A DNA stretch of 64,000 nucleotides. Origin: Dyella sp. C9. GTDB lineage: Bacteria; Pseudomonadota; Gammaproteobacteria; Xanthomonadales; Rhodanobacteraceae. Under the pieces are notes generated by a model. It saw nothing but the letters and a program-made list of their open reading frames with translations. It ran no database searches and was not told the origin of the DNA. Shown here piece by piece: positions 1 to 9,279 of the stretch; within the stretch, counting starts at the first letter, position 1; each line of letters starts with the position of its first letter. The stretch is taken from the NCBI RefSeq assembly GCF_003332825.1, contig NZ_QIRF01000009.1:62001-126000 (forward strand), read 5' to 3'. Made by a program: the position numbers and the translations under genes.

Positions 1-2
1 AG

Positions 3-500
3 GACGCGGGCATGTTCTACCGCTCGATCCTGGACAACCTGCGCGTGGGCAACCCGGCGGCCGACGATGCCGCCATCGCGTCTGCGGTAGCCGCGGCCGA
101 GGCGGCCACCTTCATCGCGCGCAAACCCGAAGGCCTGGAGACCATGGTGGCCGAACGCGGCCGCTCCCTCTCCGGCGGTGAGCGCCAGCGCCTCGCGATT
201 GCCCGCGCCATGCTCAAGGATGCTCCGATACTCATCCTGGACGAAGCCACCAGCGCACTGGACAACGCCACCGAGGCACGCATCCAGCGCGCGCTGGACC
301 GGCTGACCATCGACCGCACCACCTTCGTCATCGCGCACCGTCTTTCCACCGTGCGCGATGCCGACCTCATCCTGGTGCTGGACCAGGGGCGACTGGTGGA
401 ACAGGGCCGCTTCCACGAACTGCTCGCCCGCGGCGGCCTGTTCGCGCGCCTGGCCGAGGAAGGAAAGTTCGTGGCCGATGCGCAGGCCCCGACGGCGTGA
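3..500 (+). CDS. ABC exporter, C-terminal ATP-binding part (5' end outside window)
   Basis: The reading frame is already open at the window edge (Asp-Ala-Gly precede the first Met at 12), so this is the 3' part of a longer gene. It carries the second half of an ABC nucleotide-binding domain: the signature [14 protein letters not shown], Walker [13 protein letters not shown] and the H-loop IAHRLST. Walker A lies upstream of the window. The sequence around [16 protein letters not shown] and the H-loop resembles half-transporters of the NdvA/ChvA (cyclic glucan) and MsbA type, in which a membrane domain precedes this ATPase domain, so the protein probably energises export across the inner membrane. 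The substrate cannot be decided from this fragment. It ends with TGA at 498-500 and is followed by a non-coding repeat region. Confidence 0.85.
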   Translation, partial: DAGMFYRSILDNLRVGNPAADDAAIASAVAAAEAATFIARKPEGLETMVAERGRSLSGGERQRLAIARAMLKDAPILILDEATSALDNATEARIQRALDRLTIDRTTFVIAHRLSTVRDADLILVLDQGRLVEQGRFHELLARGGLFARLAEEGKFVADAQAPTA

Positions 501-897
501 TGAAGCGATGGCTGCGTTGGTACGCGGCGGCTTGATGATGCCCGCCCCACTCATCGCCTGACGGCACGGGTAACGCCACCGCGAGCACCCGCCCCTCACC
601 CCAACCCTCTCCCCGGAGGGGCGAGGGAGTGAAGAGCACGCCGCTCCCAGGCCTCAAGTGTTCAGCGCCACGCCGCGCTGCGGTGTAGCCACAGTCCTCG
701 GGATAGTACCCAGCCGAGCCGGCTGGCACCGTTCAACAGGCTCATATCCATCGTATTGCTGCCTGCTCTTGAAGCCAGTCCCCCTGGGATCTTTGGCCCA
801 GCACGGAAAAGTGGCTTGGCATCCCACGAGGATTAGCTTTGCGTCGCCGGCAGGACGTCGAAACGTCCGGCACGCTGGCGGTACGGCAGCAAAAGGC

Positions 898-922
898 GGT
901 CGCGCACAGGGTGCGCTCCTAC
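898..922 (+). repeat. Dispersed palindromic repeat, family 1, single copy A
   Basis: The core CGCGCACAGGGTGCGCTCCTA is shared with sequences at 11041-11108, 15660-15737, 18686-18708 and 25038-25132. Every copy is intergenic. This one is a solitary unit near the 3' end of lptG. The unit itself is partly palindromic (GCGCAC..GTGCGC), which suits a REP-like element able to fold as RNA. Confidence 0.7.
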
Positions 923-934
923 AGCGTAAGTGAA

Positions 935-960
935 GGCCCTCTCCCATCCGGGAGAGGGCC
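935..960 (-). terminator. Hairpin after lptG
   Basis: GGCCCTCTCCC (935-945), loop ATCC, GGGAGAGGGCC (950-960) form a perfect 11-bp stem 5 bp beyond the lptG stop. There is no proper U-run, so this may be a weak or factor-assisted terminator or another dispersed palindrome. Confidence 0.45.
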
Positions 961-965
961 AACCG

Positions 966-2069
966 CTAGCCGTGCTTGCGGAAATACAGCCAGGCGATCA
1001 GCGCCAGCACCAGCGCCGGCAACAGGTTCGCCAGCAGCGGCGGCACGCCGTAAACGGTGCCGAAGTTCACCATCGCCTTCTGCAGGAAGTACCAGCCGAT
1101 CGCCAGCAGCATGCCGATGAACATGCGTTTGCCCAGGCCACCCGAGCGCAGCGTGCCGAACGAGAACGGCATGGCGCACAACACCAGCACCAGCACGTTC
1201 AGCGGGTACAGCGCGCGGGTCCAGAACGCCGAGGCGTACACGCCCGGGTTCTGCCCGTTCTGCTCCAGGTACGCGATGTTGCGGCGCAGGTCGCGCATCG
1301 GCAGGTACTGCGGCTGGATCACCGACTGCTCCAGCACCTGCGGGTTGAGGCGGGAATCCCAGCGCTTGGTATCGGTGGTGATCGAATGCGTGCCCGCATC
1401 GTCGAGCGTGGTGCTGCGCACCTTGCTCATCACCCACTGGCGTCCATCATGCTCGGCCGTCTGCGCCCAGTCGAAGCGGCTCACCTGGCCGTCGGGCGTG
1501 AGCGTGAACACGCGCACATCGTGCAGCTGCACGGTGCTGTGGGTGCCGGTGTGCTTGGCCGTCCAGCCCTTGGCGTTGATGACCAGGTTGCCGTCGCGCG
1601 CCCACAGGCCCGAGGCACCGCCGAGGCCCACGTTGTTGGACTTCAGGCGCAACTGCATGGCCTGGGCCTGCTGGTCGCCCCACGGTGCCGCGGTTTCGCC
1701 CAGGATCACCACGCCCACGATCAGGATCGCCACCACGCCCACCGCCGATGCGGCGATGCGCAGCTTGGACAGGCCGCAGGCGCGTAGTGCAGTCAGCTCG
1801 TTGGTGGCGGCCAGGCCGCCCAGGCCGAGCAGGCCGCCGATCAGCGCGGCATTGCCGAACATCTCGTAGAGGCGGCGCGGGAAGGTCACCAGCACGTAGA
1901 CCACGGCATTGGTGACGGTATAGCCGTTCTTGCCGACATTGCCGAGCTGGCGCAGGAACTGGAACACCGCATCGAGGCCGGTGATGACCAGCCACACCAT
2001 GAGCATGGCGCCCAGCACGGTGGTGCCGACCAGCCAGTCGACGCGACGGATGCGCAACGAGGCCATCAT
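966..2069 (-). CDS. lptG: LPS export ABC transporter permease LptG
   Basis: This is an inner-membrane subunit of the LptB2FG complex, which extracts lipopolysaccharide from the inner membrane and passes it to LptC/LptA. The 367-residue product matches family length (about 360). It has N-terminal membrane segments (from about residue 12, then around 60-120 with LLGLGGLAATNELTALRACG, where the coupling helix contacts LptB), a large periplasmic beta-jellyroll middle, and three C-terminal helices ending in LYFRKHG. The chosen start (ATGATGG at 2069) overlaps the lptF stop by four bases (ATGA), the usual translational coupling for this pair; a longer upstream frame lacks family sequence. lptB is not in the window. 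Confidence 0.95.
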   Translation of the reverse strand: MMASLRIRRVDWLVGTTVLGAMLMVWLVITGLDAVFQFLRQLGNVGKNGYTVTNAVVYVLVTFPRRLYEMFGNAALIGGLLGLGGLAATNELTALRACGLSKLRIAASAVGVVAILIVGVVILGETAAPWGDQQAQAMQLRLKSNNVGLGGASGLWARDGNLVINAKGWTAKHTGTHSTVQLHDVRVFTLTPDGQVSRFDWAQTAEHDGRQWVMSKVRSTTLDDAGTHSITTDTKRWDSRLNPQVLEQSVIQPQYLPMRDLRRNIAYLEQNGQNPGVYASAFWTRALYPLNVLVLVLCAMPFSFGTLRSGGLGKRMFIGMLLAIGWYFLQKAMVNFGTVYGVPPLLANLLPALVLALIAWLYFRKHG

Positions 2070-3172
2070 GCGTCCGCCTTGCGCGGTTTGCGCTCTGCAT
2101 ACTGGTTCTGGAACATCCGGACGGCCACCGCGAACACGAGGAAGGTCACGATCCACATGGGGAACGAATGGTGCCAGTGGCCCTTGATGATCTGGCCGCG
2201 GCAGATCGCCAGCAGCAGGTAGTAGAAGTAGAAGCTCAGCACGGCCAGGAACAGGCGGCCGAAGCGCGGCTCACGCGGACTCTGGCGCGACAGCGGCAAG
2301 GCCAGCGCCAGCAGCACGACGGTCATGAACGGGGAAATCGTGCGCCAGGCGAACTCGGCGCGCGTATCCGGGTTGTCCGTTTTCAGCAGCTGGGCCAGGG
2401 TCAGCGAGTGCGCGGGATCCTCCTCGTCGTCCTCGTCGGACTGGATGCTGTCCAGCGAGGCATCGTTGCGCTCGTACTTCATGCGGCGCCAGTTGTCCGC
2501 ACCGAGCGGGATGTCGTACTGCCAGCCGTCCCAGATCGCCAGGTAGCGGCCGCTGCCATCGGTTTCCTGGTACAGCTGGCCGTGCTTGCCGGTGACCAGC
2601 TTGAGGTGCGGCACGTTGTCGTGGCCGGTGCGCTCGGTGGCGATGAAGGTATTGCCCAGCGTGCTGCCGTCGCGGCTGAGCTCATCCACGAAGATGATGC
2701 CGCCCTTGCCCGGCAGTTCGGTAAAGCGGCCGGCATCGAGGCCCGCGGCGATCACCGAGCGGTTGGCCGCCGCCACCAACTGGTCGGAGGTGCGGGCCGC
2801 CCACGGGCCCAACCACAGCGACACCACGCCCACCAGGATGGCCACGCCCAGGGCAAGCAGGGACACCGGGCGCAGCAGGCCGGAGGCACCCATGCCGGAC
2901 GAGGCCAGCACGTGCATCTCGCTTTCGCGGTACATGCGGCCCAGCGCCTGCAGCACACCCAGGAAGGCCGCCAGCGGGACCAGGGTCGACAGGCCGTCGA
3001 GCATGTTCAGGCCCAGCACCTGGAACATCACGCTGGCCGGGAAACTGCCGTTGGCCACCTGCTGCAGCACGTGCGCAAACGAGGTGCCGGCCATGATGGC
3101 CAGCAGCACGATGGCGGTGGCGGCTACGGTCTGTGCCAGCTCACGCAGGAAATAACGATCGAGGATGCTCAG
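2066..3172 (-). CDS. lptF: LPS export ABC transporter permease LptF (probable CTG start)
   Basis: Partner of LptG in the LPS extractor. The jellyroll and C-terminal helices are recognisable, as is the coupling segment RMYRESEMHVLASSGM, close to E. coli LptF. The first ATG or GTG in frame is a GTG at 3109, which would begin inside the first transmembrane helix. Upstream the frame continues with LSILDRYFLRELAQTVAATA, which aligns with the E. coli N-terminus (IIIRYLVRETLKS), and stops at a TGA at 3182-3184. Between that stop and the GTG the only initiator-like codons are CTGs. The one at 3172-3170 sits six bases after a GAGGA Shine-Dalgarno sequence and gives 368 residues, the normal length. I therefore place the start at this CTG. 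The gene is divergent from pepA. Confidence 0.9.
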   Translation of the reverse strand: MSILDRYFLRELAQTVAATAIVLLAIMAGTSFAHVLQQVANGSFPASVMFQVLGLNMLDGLSTLVPLAAFLGVLQALGRMYRESEMHVLASSGMGASGLLRPVSLLALGVAILVGVVSLWLGPWAARTSDQLVAAANRSVIAAGLDAGRFTELPGKGGIIFVDELSRDGSTLGNTFIATERTGHDNVPHLKLVTGKHGQLYQETDGSGRYLAIWDGWQYDIPLGADNWRRMKYERNDASLDSIQSDEDDEEDPAHSLTLAQLLKTDNPDTRAEFAWRTISPFMTVVLLALALPLSRQSPREPRFGRLFLAVLSFYFYYLLLAICRGQIIKGHWHHSFPMWIVTFLVFAVAVRMFQNQYAERKPRKADA

Positions 3173-3381
3173 AACAGGTCCTCACGCACGCAAGAGCCCG
3201 CACGGCGAGTAAGCGCGCGGAGCGAGAAACAACGGTGAAGTGTACGGTCTAACACCCCGCTCATGGGGACAGTTTCTCGACATGCGATAAGATGAAGGGC
3301 TTGGCGCCGCCCTTTTTGGGGCCGGCAAACCCCAAGTCTAGCCTGTCCGGACCTTTCCGGACCTTTCCGCAGGACATGTTC

Positions 3382-4869
3382 ATGACTCTCCAGTTCAGCC
3401 TTGGCTCCGCCGCTCCCGAAACCGCCGAGACCCCCTGCGTGGTGGTCGGCGTCTATGAGAACGGGGTGCTCACCAGCGCCGCCGCCCGCGTGGACACCGC
3501 CGCGCACGGCGCCATCAAGCGCCAGGTGGAGAGCGGCGACATCACCGGCAAGGCCGGCACCACCGCGCTGCTGTTCGGCCCGGAGGGCGTCGCCGCCAAG
3601 CGCGTGCTGGTGGTGGGACTGGGAACGCAGAAGACCTTTGATGGTGCACGCTACCAGAAGGTGGCCCTCGAAGCGGCCCGCGCCCTGGGCCGCCTGCCGA
3701 TCGACAGCGCGGTGTCCTACCTGACCGAAGTGGATGTCCCCGGCCATGACCAGGCCTGGCGCGTGCGCACCGCGGCCCTGGCCGCCGACTACGCCGCCTA
3801 CCGCTACACCGCCACCTTCAAGCCGCGTGAAAAGGCCGCCCAGCCCGAGCTGGCCCACGTCACCTTTGCCGCCGGCGACGACGCCCAGGCCGCCCTGGCC
3901 CAGGCCGCGGCCATCGCCGAAGGCGTGCGTTTTGCCCGAGAGCTGGCCAACCTGCCGCCGAACATCTGCAACCCGGCCTACATCGCCGCGCAGGCCGAGC
4001 AGTTCGCCGACGCGAACGACAAGGTGAGCTGCAGCGTGCTCGACCACGAGAAGATGGGCGAGCTGGGCTTCGGCTCGCTGCTGGCCGTGGGCCGCGGCTC
4101 GGCCAACAAGCCCAAGCTGGTGGTGCTGGAGTACAAGGGCGGCGCCGAGGGCGACAAGCCCTACGCCTTTGTCGGCAAGGGCATCACCTTCGACACCGGC
4201 GGCATCAGCCTCAAGCCCGGCCCCGGCATGGAAGAAATGAAGTTCGACATGGGCGGCGCCGCCGGCGTGCTCGGCAGCTTCGTGGCCACGGTGAAGCTGG
4301 GCCTGCCGGTGAACCTGGTGTGCGTGGTCCCGGCCGTCGAAAACATGCCCGACGGCGACAGCTACCGCCCGAGCGACGTGCTGACCAGTTTGTCCGGCCT
4401 CACCATCGAGGTGCTCAACACTGACGCCGAAGGCCGCCTGATCCTGTGCGATGCGCTGACCTACACCGCGCAGACGTTCCAGCCGAAGGTGTTGATCGAC
4501 GCCGCCACCCTGACCGGTGCCTGCGTGATCGCGCTGGGCAAGCACGCCAGCGGCCTGATGAGCAAGCACGACGACCTGGCTGCCGAACTGATCGCCGCCG
4601 GCGAACAGACGCTGGACCGCGCGTGGCGCCTGCCGCTGTGGGACGACTACCAGGTGCAGCTGGAATCGGGTTTTGCCGACGTGGCCAACATCGGCGGCAA
4701 GAACGCCGGTGCCATCACGGCTGGCTGCTTCCTGGCGCGCTTCACCGAGGGCCAGCGCTGGGCGCACCTGGACATCGCCGGCACCGCGTGGGACGAAGGC
4801 CGCAAGGGCCTGGCGACCGGTCGCCCGGTGCCGCTGCTGGTGCAGTGGCTGATCGACCGCGCTGCGTAA
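3382..4869 (+). CDS. pepA: Leucyl aminopeptidase (cytosol aminopeptidase, M17)
   Basis: Two-metal cytosolic exopeptidase that removes N-terminal residues, with leucine preferred. In enterobacteria the PepA protein also binds DNA in Xer recombination and carAB control; whether that applies here is unknown. The 495-residue protein has the family layout: a variable N-terminal domain to about residue 165, then the catalytic domain with [15 protein letters not shown] and the M17 signature NTDAEGRL at residues 346-353, whose Asp and Glu bind metal. The start ATG at 3382 is chosen over ATG 3376 because AGGA at 3371-3374 is seven bases upstream of the former and only one base from the latter. It lies directly ahead of holC, the same order as in many gammaproteobacteria. 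Confidence 0.95.
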   Translation: MTLQFSLGSAAPETAETPCVVVGVYENGVLTSAAARVDTAAHGAIKRQVESGDITGKAGTTALLFGPEGVAAKRVLVVGLGTQKTFDGARYQKVALEAARALGRLPIDSAVSYLTEVDVPGHDQAWRVRTAALAADYAAYRYTATFKPREKAAQPELAHVTFAAGDDAQAALAQAAAIAEGVRFARELANLPPNICNPAYIAAQAEQFADANDKVSCSVLDHEKMGELGFGSLLAVGRGSANKPKLVVLEYKGGAEGDKPYAFVGKGITFDTGGISLKPGPGMEEMKFDMGGAAGVLGSFVATVKLGLPVNLVCVVPAVENMPDGDSYRPSDVLTSLSGLTIEVLNTDAEGRLILCDALTYTAQTFQPKVLIDAATLTGACVIALGKHASGLMSKHDDLAAELIAAGEQTLDRAWRLPLWDDYQVQLESGFADVANIGGKNAGAITAGCFLARFTEGQRWAHLDIAGTAWDEGRKGLATGRPVPLLVQWLIDRAA

Positions 4870-4880
4870 CCACACGGCGC

Positions 4881-5023
4881 GTCATCCCCCAGCCGTCGTT
4901 CCGGCGCTGGCCGGAATCCGCTGAAACGGTGGGCTTTTGCGATACAGCCAGGCAGCATGGCCATCCATCGCGAAAACCCTATGCTTCCGTCACCGGATTC
5001 CGGCCAACGCAATGACGAGAACA
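4881..5023. repeat. ATTCCGGC-type palindromic repeat between pepA and holC
   Basis: Contains GTTCCGGCGCTGGCCGGAAT (4898-4917) and, in opposite arrangement, GGATTCCGGCCAACGCAATGACGA near 4995-5018. This is the same style of imperfect inverted element as at 59300-59414. It probably forms a stem-loop in the intercistronic mRNA. Confidence 0.5.
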
Positions 5024-5037
5024 GAAAGGCCCCTGCC

Positions 5038-5460
5038 ATGCCTCGTGCCGACTTTTACCTGATCGACAAGCCGCGTTTCCGCGAGCAGCCACTGCTGCTG
5101 GTGTGCGAGCTGGCCAAGCGCGCCTTTGCCGCGCAACAGCCCACGCTGGTGCTGGCGCGCGATTTCGCGCAGGCCGAGGCCATCGAGGAGCTGCTGTGGG
5201 ATTTCGATCCCGACGGTTTCGTCACCCACCAGCTGGCGGGCGACGACGACGACCAGCACACCGCGGTGCTGATCGTGCCGCCCGGCATCGACACGCCGGA
5301 CCGCCCCATGGTGATCAACCTGCGCGAAGACTGCGCGCCCGGCCAGTACGAGCGCGTGCTGGAAGTGGTCGCCGCCGATCCCGACGAACGCACCGGCTCG
5401 CGCACGCGCTGGGCCGAATACAAGCGCCGCGGTTTCGACGTCAACAAGTTCGACATGTAA
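5038..5460 (+). CDS. holC: DNA polymerase III subunit chi
   Basis: Clamp-loader accessory protein that links polymerase III holoenzyme to single-stranded-DNA-binding protein together with psi. The 140 residues begin MPRADFYLIDKPRF and show the family features: alternating beta/alpha Rossmann-like fold, the conserved C-terminal stretch RTRWAEYKRRGFDVNKFDM and the acidic middle. The start ATG at 5038 follows GAAAGG. An upstream in-frame ATG (4957) would add residues encoded by the palindromic repeat and is rejected. The next gene on the same strand is far away, so pepA-holC looks like a two-gene unit. Confidence 0.92.
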   Translation: MPRADFYLIDKPRFREQPLLLVCELAKRAFAAQQPTLVLARDFAQAEAIEELLWDFDPDGFVTHQLAGDDDDQHTAVLIVPPGIDTPDRPMVINLREDCAPGQYERVLEVVAADPDERTGSRTRWAEYKRRGFDVNKFDM

Positions 5461-5532
5461 CCCAGCCCCTGTGCTGGAGCAATCTGCGGCACGATGAAAC
5501 CCCGACAGCGCGGCCGTGCACGGGATGCGCGG

Positions 5533-8500
5533 CTACAGCTGGGGCTCCAGTAGCGGCGGTGCCAGCTGCGCGTTGATCGCATCCAGCAACTGCTCGCCGC
5601 TCAGCGGCTTGCGCAGGAATCCATCCATGCCGGATTCGCGCGCCCGTGCCTCCTCGTCGCCGCCCGAGCGCGCCGTGATGGCGATGATCGGCACGCGGCT
5701 GCCGACCTCCTCGCGCTGGCGCACCAGTCGCGCGATCTGGAAACCGTCGATGCCAGGCAGGTCCAGGTCGAGCAGGATCACATCGCATGGGGCCTGTGCC
5801 AGCTCGGCCAACGCGGCCAGTCCGTTGCCGACGTAACGCACCTCATGGCCAGCGCGTTCAAGCAAGCCGCGGATCACCGCCGCCACGATGGCATCGTCTT
5901 CCACCAGCAACACATGCAATCTGCGTGTGATGACATCGCCCGCGCGCACTGCCACGACGGCCGGAGGCTCCTGCGCCACGGTCAGCGGCAGGCGCACGTG
6001 GAAGCTGCTGCCGAACGCCACGCGCGATTCCAGTTCGATGCTGCCGCCCATCATCGCCACCAGCTCGCGGCAGATCGCCAGGCCCAAGCCGCTGCCTGAG
6101 CGTCGTTGCGGACCGGTGGCCTGCTCGAATCGCTGGAACAGGCGCGCCTGGCTGGCTTCGGGAATGCCCGGGCCGGTATCGATGATGCTGAAGCGCAGGC
6201 CATCGTCGGTACGCTGCGCACACAGCGTCACGCTGCCGCGCTCGGTGAACTTCAACGCGTTGTTGGCGAGATTGAGCAGCACCTGCTTGATGCGCACGGC
6301 GTCGCCGATCATGCGATGCGGCAGGTCTGGCGCCAGCTCCACGTTGAAACGAAGCCCCTTGGCACGCGCCTGCCCCAGCTCCAGCTGAGCGACGTCGTTG
6401 ACCAGCGAACACGGATCGAACGGTGCGTACTCGAGCTCCAGCCTGCCCGCCTCGATGCGGGCGAGGTCCAGTGCGTCGTTGAGCAGCTTGAGCAGCATCC
6501 CGCCGGATCGCTGCATGGCCTCGGCGTAGTCGCGCTGGATGTCACTGAGCGGCGTGCTCAACAGCAGTTCGGCCATGCCCAACACGCCAGTCATCGGCGT
6601 GCGGATCTCATGACTCAGCGTGGCGAGGAACTGGGTCTTGGCCGCGCTGGCCTGCTCGGCAAGGCGGCTGCGCTGTTCCGCCAGCTGGATCTGGTGGCGC
6701 TGGGCCAGGCGCCGGCGCCAGGCCTGCAGTCCCAGCCACACCAACAGCGCCGCCAGCAACACATAACCACACCAGGCCCACCAGCGCGCCCACGGTGGCG
6801 CCTGCACGTGGATCTGCAGCGGCTGCGCCAGATGCGCCCAGGTGCCATCGGCACCCGCGCCCATCACGTCCAGCGTGTAGTCACCCGTGCCCAGGCCAGC
6901 AAACTCGCGGTCGCCGCGGCCGCCGTTGTCCACCCAGGCCGTGTCCAGCCCATCCAGGCGGAAGCGATAGCGATTGGCGGCGGGGTCGACGTAGGAGAAC
7001 ACCCTGGACTCGACGTCCAGCCCGGTGTCCTTCCAGCCGAGGAACAGCTCGCCCGACGCAGGCACCGGCACCTCCTCGATGCTGCCGTTGCGACGCACGC
7101 TCACGCGGGTGATCGCGACCTGCGGCGGGCTGACCTGCTCGTTGATACCGTCGGGGTTGAAGCCCATCACGCCACCCAGCGTAGGCGCATAGATGGTGCC
7201 GTCATGGGTGCGGCCAAAGCCGCGCAGGAATTCGCCGTTGCTGAGGCCATCCTGCAGCCCCAGTTCGCGGAAGCGCTCACTGGCCGGATCGAAACGCCAC
7301 AGGCCATCGCGACCGAAGATCCACACGCGGTGACGCCGGTCCACCGCCAGGTCCACCACATTCACCGACGGCCAGCCATGCGCGGCATCGACCTTGCGAT
7401 CCAGTACCAGGGTGTCCGCCAGGTACCGGTAATGCTCCAGGCCATCCGGCCGCGCCAGCCACAGGCCATCCTCGGCGAAGTCGAATGCGTCGACCGCCTG
7501 GTCGCCCTTCACGCCCGGCACCGGTTCGAAATGGTCGAAGTTACGACTCAGGCGCATCAGGCCGTCATCGCTGGCGTAATAGAACGTGCCGTCCTTGAGC
7601 GTGAGCTGGCTGCCCCAGCGCGCCTTTTCATCGCTCGGCAAGAACGGCACCGGCGTCACCGACAAGGTGTCCTGGTCGATCCGGAACAGCCCCTCGCCGA
7701 AGGTGCGTGCGTACAGCTTGTCGTCCGGACCCAGCTCCACTTCGAGCGGATGCTTCATGACCTGCGCCGCCGGATCCACCTGGTCCAGCTTGCCGTTGGT
7801 GCCGTAGCGGAACAGTGCGCCCTGCACGGTGATCCACAGGCGACCTTGCTTGTCCTCGGTCATGCCGAGCACGTCGCCACGCAGGCCCGACAGTACGTGC
7901 TCGACCTCTCCCGTGGTCGGCCACAGGCGGTCCACGCGACCCTTGCGCTCACCGACCCAGATGCTGCCGCCACTGCCACGCGCCACAGCGTAGGCCACCG
8001 AGTCGCGCAGGCTGCCTTCATCATCGGGCACATGAGTGAAGCGGCTGACGTTGTTCCAGCCCGGCGCCAGATAAGCCACGCCACCATCGAACAGCGCGAT
8101 CCACAAGCCTCCCTCGTTGTCGGCCTGGATCTGCCATACCCAGGTGCCCGGCAGGTTGCCGTACAGCACCGGCTGGTCCGCCACCGGACTGATCGGCTTG
8201 CCCGGGCCGTCCTGGAAAAACAGTCCCCGCTGGGTGCCGACCCACAGGCGCCCGGCGCGGTCGAACACCGAACTGAGCACATTGATCTCGGGCAGCTGCC
8301 CACGCCCGACCGGGCGGGCGATGTCGTCGGTACCGACCGCGTACAGGCCATGCGTCGATGCCACCCGCACCTGGCCACCGCCACCCTCGATGCGCCAGGC
8401 GTCGAGTACCTGCCCGGGCGTCTCGGTGCGGATCGGATGGAAATGGCCGGCCTCGTCGCGCCGAAAAATGCCGTTGTCACTGCCCACCCACAGCTGGCCC

Positions 8501-9093
8501 TGCTCATCCACGAACAGCGAACCCACCGTGCCCAGCGCAGCGGGATCCTTGCCGGTCACCTCGATATGGTCGAAGCCGCGCCCGTCCTGGCGCATGCGGT
8601 CCAGGCCCGCCGCGGTACCCACCCAGATCACGCCATCACCGGTGTGCGCAATCGACCAGGCCTTGTCGCTGCTCAGGCTGGTGGGATCATTCGGATCGTG
8701 TCCCCAGTGGCGGAAGCTGTTGGAACGTTCGTCGTAGCGGTTGAGCCCGGCCTCCAGGCCGGCCGCCCACAGGCGACCGCCGCGATCGAACATCAAGGCC
8801 GAGATGCCATTGTTGAACAGTGACTGTGGATCGCCGGCGACGTGGCGGAACACCTTGAACGCCACGCCGTCATAACGTGCGATGCCGCTCTTGGTACCGA
8901 ACCACATGGCGCCATCCGGCGCCTGCACCACCGTGTACACGCTGCTGCTGGGCAGTCCTTCGGCCGTGCCGAAACGACGAAACTGCGGCGTCGGCAGGGC
9001 AGCCGTGGTCGTCGCTGCCACCGGTGGAGGCAGTGCCGCGGGCGCCTGAAGGCTGGCAAACAGGAAAGCGCTGAGCAGCAAGGACGGCAGCAT
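5533..9093 (-). CDS. Hybrid sensor histidine kinase with periplasmic two-component-regulator propellers
   Basis: A 1186-residue membrane sensor. Visible order: signal peptide (1-about 25), about 14 beta-propeller (Reg_prop) blades from about residue 40 to 640 with recurrent motifs such as GAMWFGTKSGIARYDG and QLWVGSDNGIF, a Y_Y_Y-type Ig-like domain, one transmembrane helix (about 770-790), HisKA with phospho-acceptor His828 (SHEIRTPM), HATPase with NLANNALKF, DTGPGIP and GLGLAI boxes, and a C-terminal receiver whose phospho-Asp is Asp1109 (VILLDLDLPG). No HPt or DNA-binding domain is attached, so signal must pass to a separate HPt or regulator not encoded nearby. Start ATG 9093 follows GGGGGAG; an upstream TTG is rejected. 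In related proteins the periplasmic part senses saccharides or other nutrients; the ligand here is unknown. It is divergent from the yceI-b561 operon. Confidence 0.9.
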   Translation of the reverse strand: MLPSLLLSAFLFASLQAPAALPPPVAATTTAALPTPQFRRFGTAEGLPSSSVYTVVQAPDGAMWFGTKSGIARYDGVAFKVFRHVAGDPQSLFNNGISALMFDRGGRLWAAGLEAGLNRYDERSNSFRHWGHDPNDPTSLSSDKAWSIAHTGDGVIWVGTAAGLDRMRQDGRGFDHIEVTGKDPAALGTVGSLFVDEQGQLWVGSDNGIFRRDEAGHFHPIRTETPGQVLDAWRIEGGGGQVRVASTHGLYAVGTDDIARPVGRGQLPEINVLSSVFDRAGRLWVGTQRGLFFQDGPGKPISPVADQPVLYGNLPGTWVWQIQADNEGGLWIALFDGGVAYLAPGWNNVSRFTHVPDDEGSLRDSVAYAVARGSGGSIWVGERKGRVDRLWPTTGEVEHVLSGLRGDVLGMTEDKQGRLWITVQGALFRYGTNGKLDQVDPAAQVMKHPLEVELGPDDKLYARTFGEGLFRIDQDTLSVTPVPFLPSDEKARWGSQLTLKDGTFYYASDDGLMRLSRNFDHFEPVPGVKGDQAVDAFDFAEDGLWLARPDGLEHYRYLADTLVLDRKVDAAHGWPSVNVVDLAVDRRHRVWIFGRDGLWRFDPASERFRELGLQDGLSNGEFLRGFGRTHDGTIYAPTLGGVMGFNPDGINEQVSPPQVAITRVSVRRNGSIEEVPVPASGELFLGWKDTGLDVESRVFSYVDPAANRYRFRLDGLDTAWVDNGGRGDREFAGLGTGDYTLDVMGAGADGTWAHLAQPLQIHVQAPPWARWWAWCGYVLLAALLVWLGLQAWRRRLAQRHQIQLAEQRSRLAEQASAAKTQFLATLSHEIRTPMTGVLGMAELLLSTPLSDIQRDYAEAMQRSGGMLLKLLNDALDLARIEAGRLELEYAPFDPCSLVNDVAQLELGQARAKGLRFNVELAPDLPHRMIGDAVRIKQVLLNLANNALKFTERGSVTLCAQRTDDGLRFSIIDTGPGIPEASQARLFQRFEQATGPQRRSGSGLGLAICRELVAMMGGSIELESRVAFGSSFHVRLPLTVAQEPPAVVAVRAGDVITRRLHVLLVEDDAIVAAVIRGLLERAGHEVRYVGNGLAALAELAQAPCDVILLDLDLPGIDGFQIARLVRQREEVGSRVPIIAITARSGGDEEARARESGMDGFLRKPLSGEQLLDAINAQLAPPLLEPQL

Positions 9094-9279
9094 GGTCTCC
9101 CCCAAGACGCAAGATCATGCCAGAGCCAGGCCCGCAGAACGAGCACGACCACGCCCATGACCCGTGCCACCGCTGCGGCACAATCGCCATCAACGACCGG
9201 TGAAGGCATCTTCGGGAAACAATCCGTTCCTGCTCCGGCCGCTGGCGCCACCCGGGCGGATCATCCAGACTTGCGACCC

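Larger units (their letters stand above)
501..965. other. Non-coding region between ABC exporter and lptG
   Basis: No convincing gene is present; the short ORFs on both strands have no recognisable protein character. The region holds a C-rich palindromic stretch at about 590-627 of a kind often dispersed in proteobacterial genomes, a short perfect inverted repeat GGACGT-cgaa-ACGTCC at 853-868, one copy of the CGCGCACAGGGTGCGCTCCTA repeat at 898-922 and an 11-bp perfect hairpin at 935-960 beside the lptG stop. Confidence 0.6.

Noticed and set aside
658..962. Overlapping ORFs of about 90-100 codons on both strands after the ABC exporter
   Set aside because: They cross palindromic repeats, have no ribosome sites and no recognisable protein sequence.
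3274..3300. Promoter-like elements TCGACA and GATAAGAT before pepA
   Set aside because: The two elements are only a few bases apart, so they do not form a usable -35/-10 pair.
6106..8823. A 905-codon ORF on the plus strand opposite the hybrid kinase
   Set aside because: It is a GC-rich antisense shadow, rich in His/Arg/Gln/Ala without domain features.
8842..9279. Long N-terminal extension of the first YceI protein
   Set aside because: The extension overlaps the divergent kinase gene, and the signal peptide and YceI domain begin at ATG 9280.
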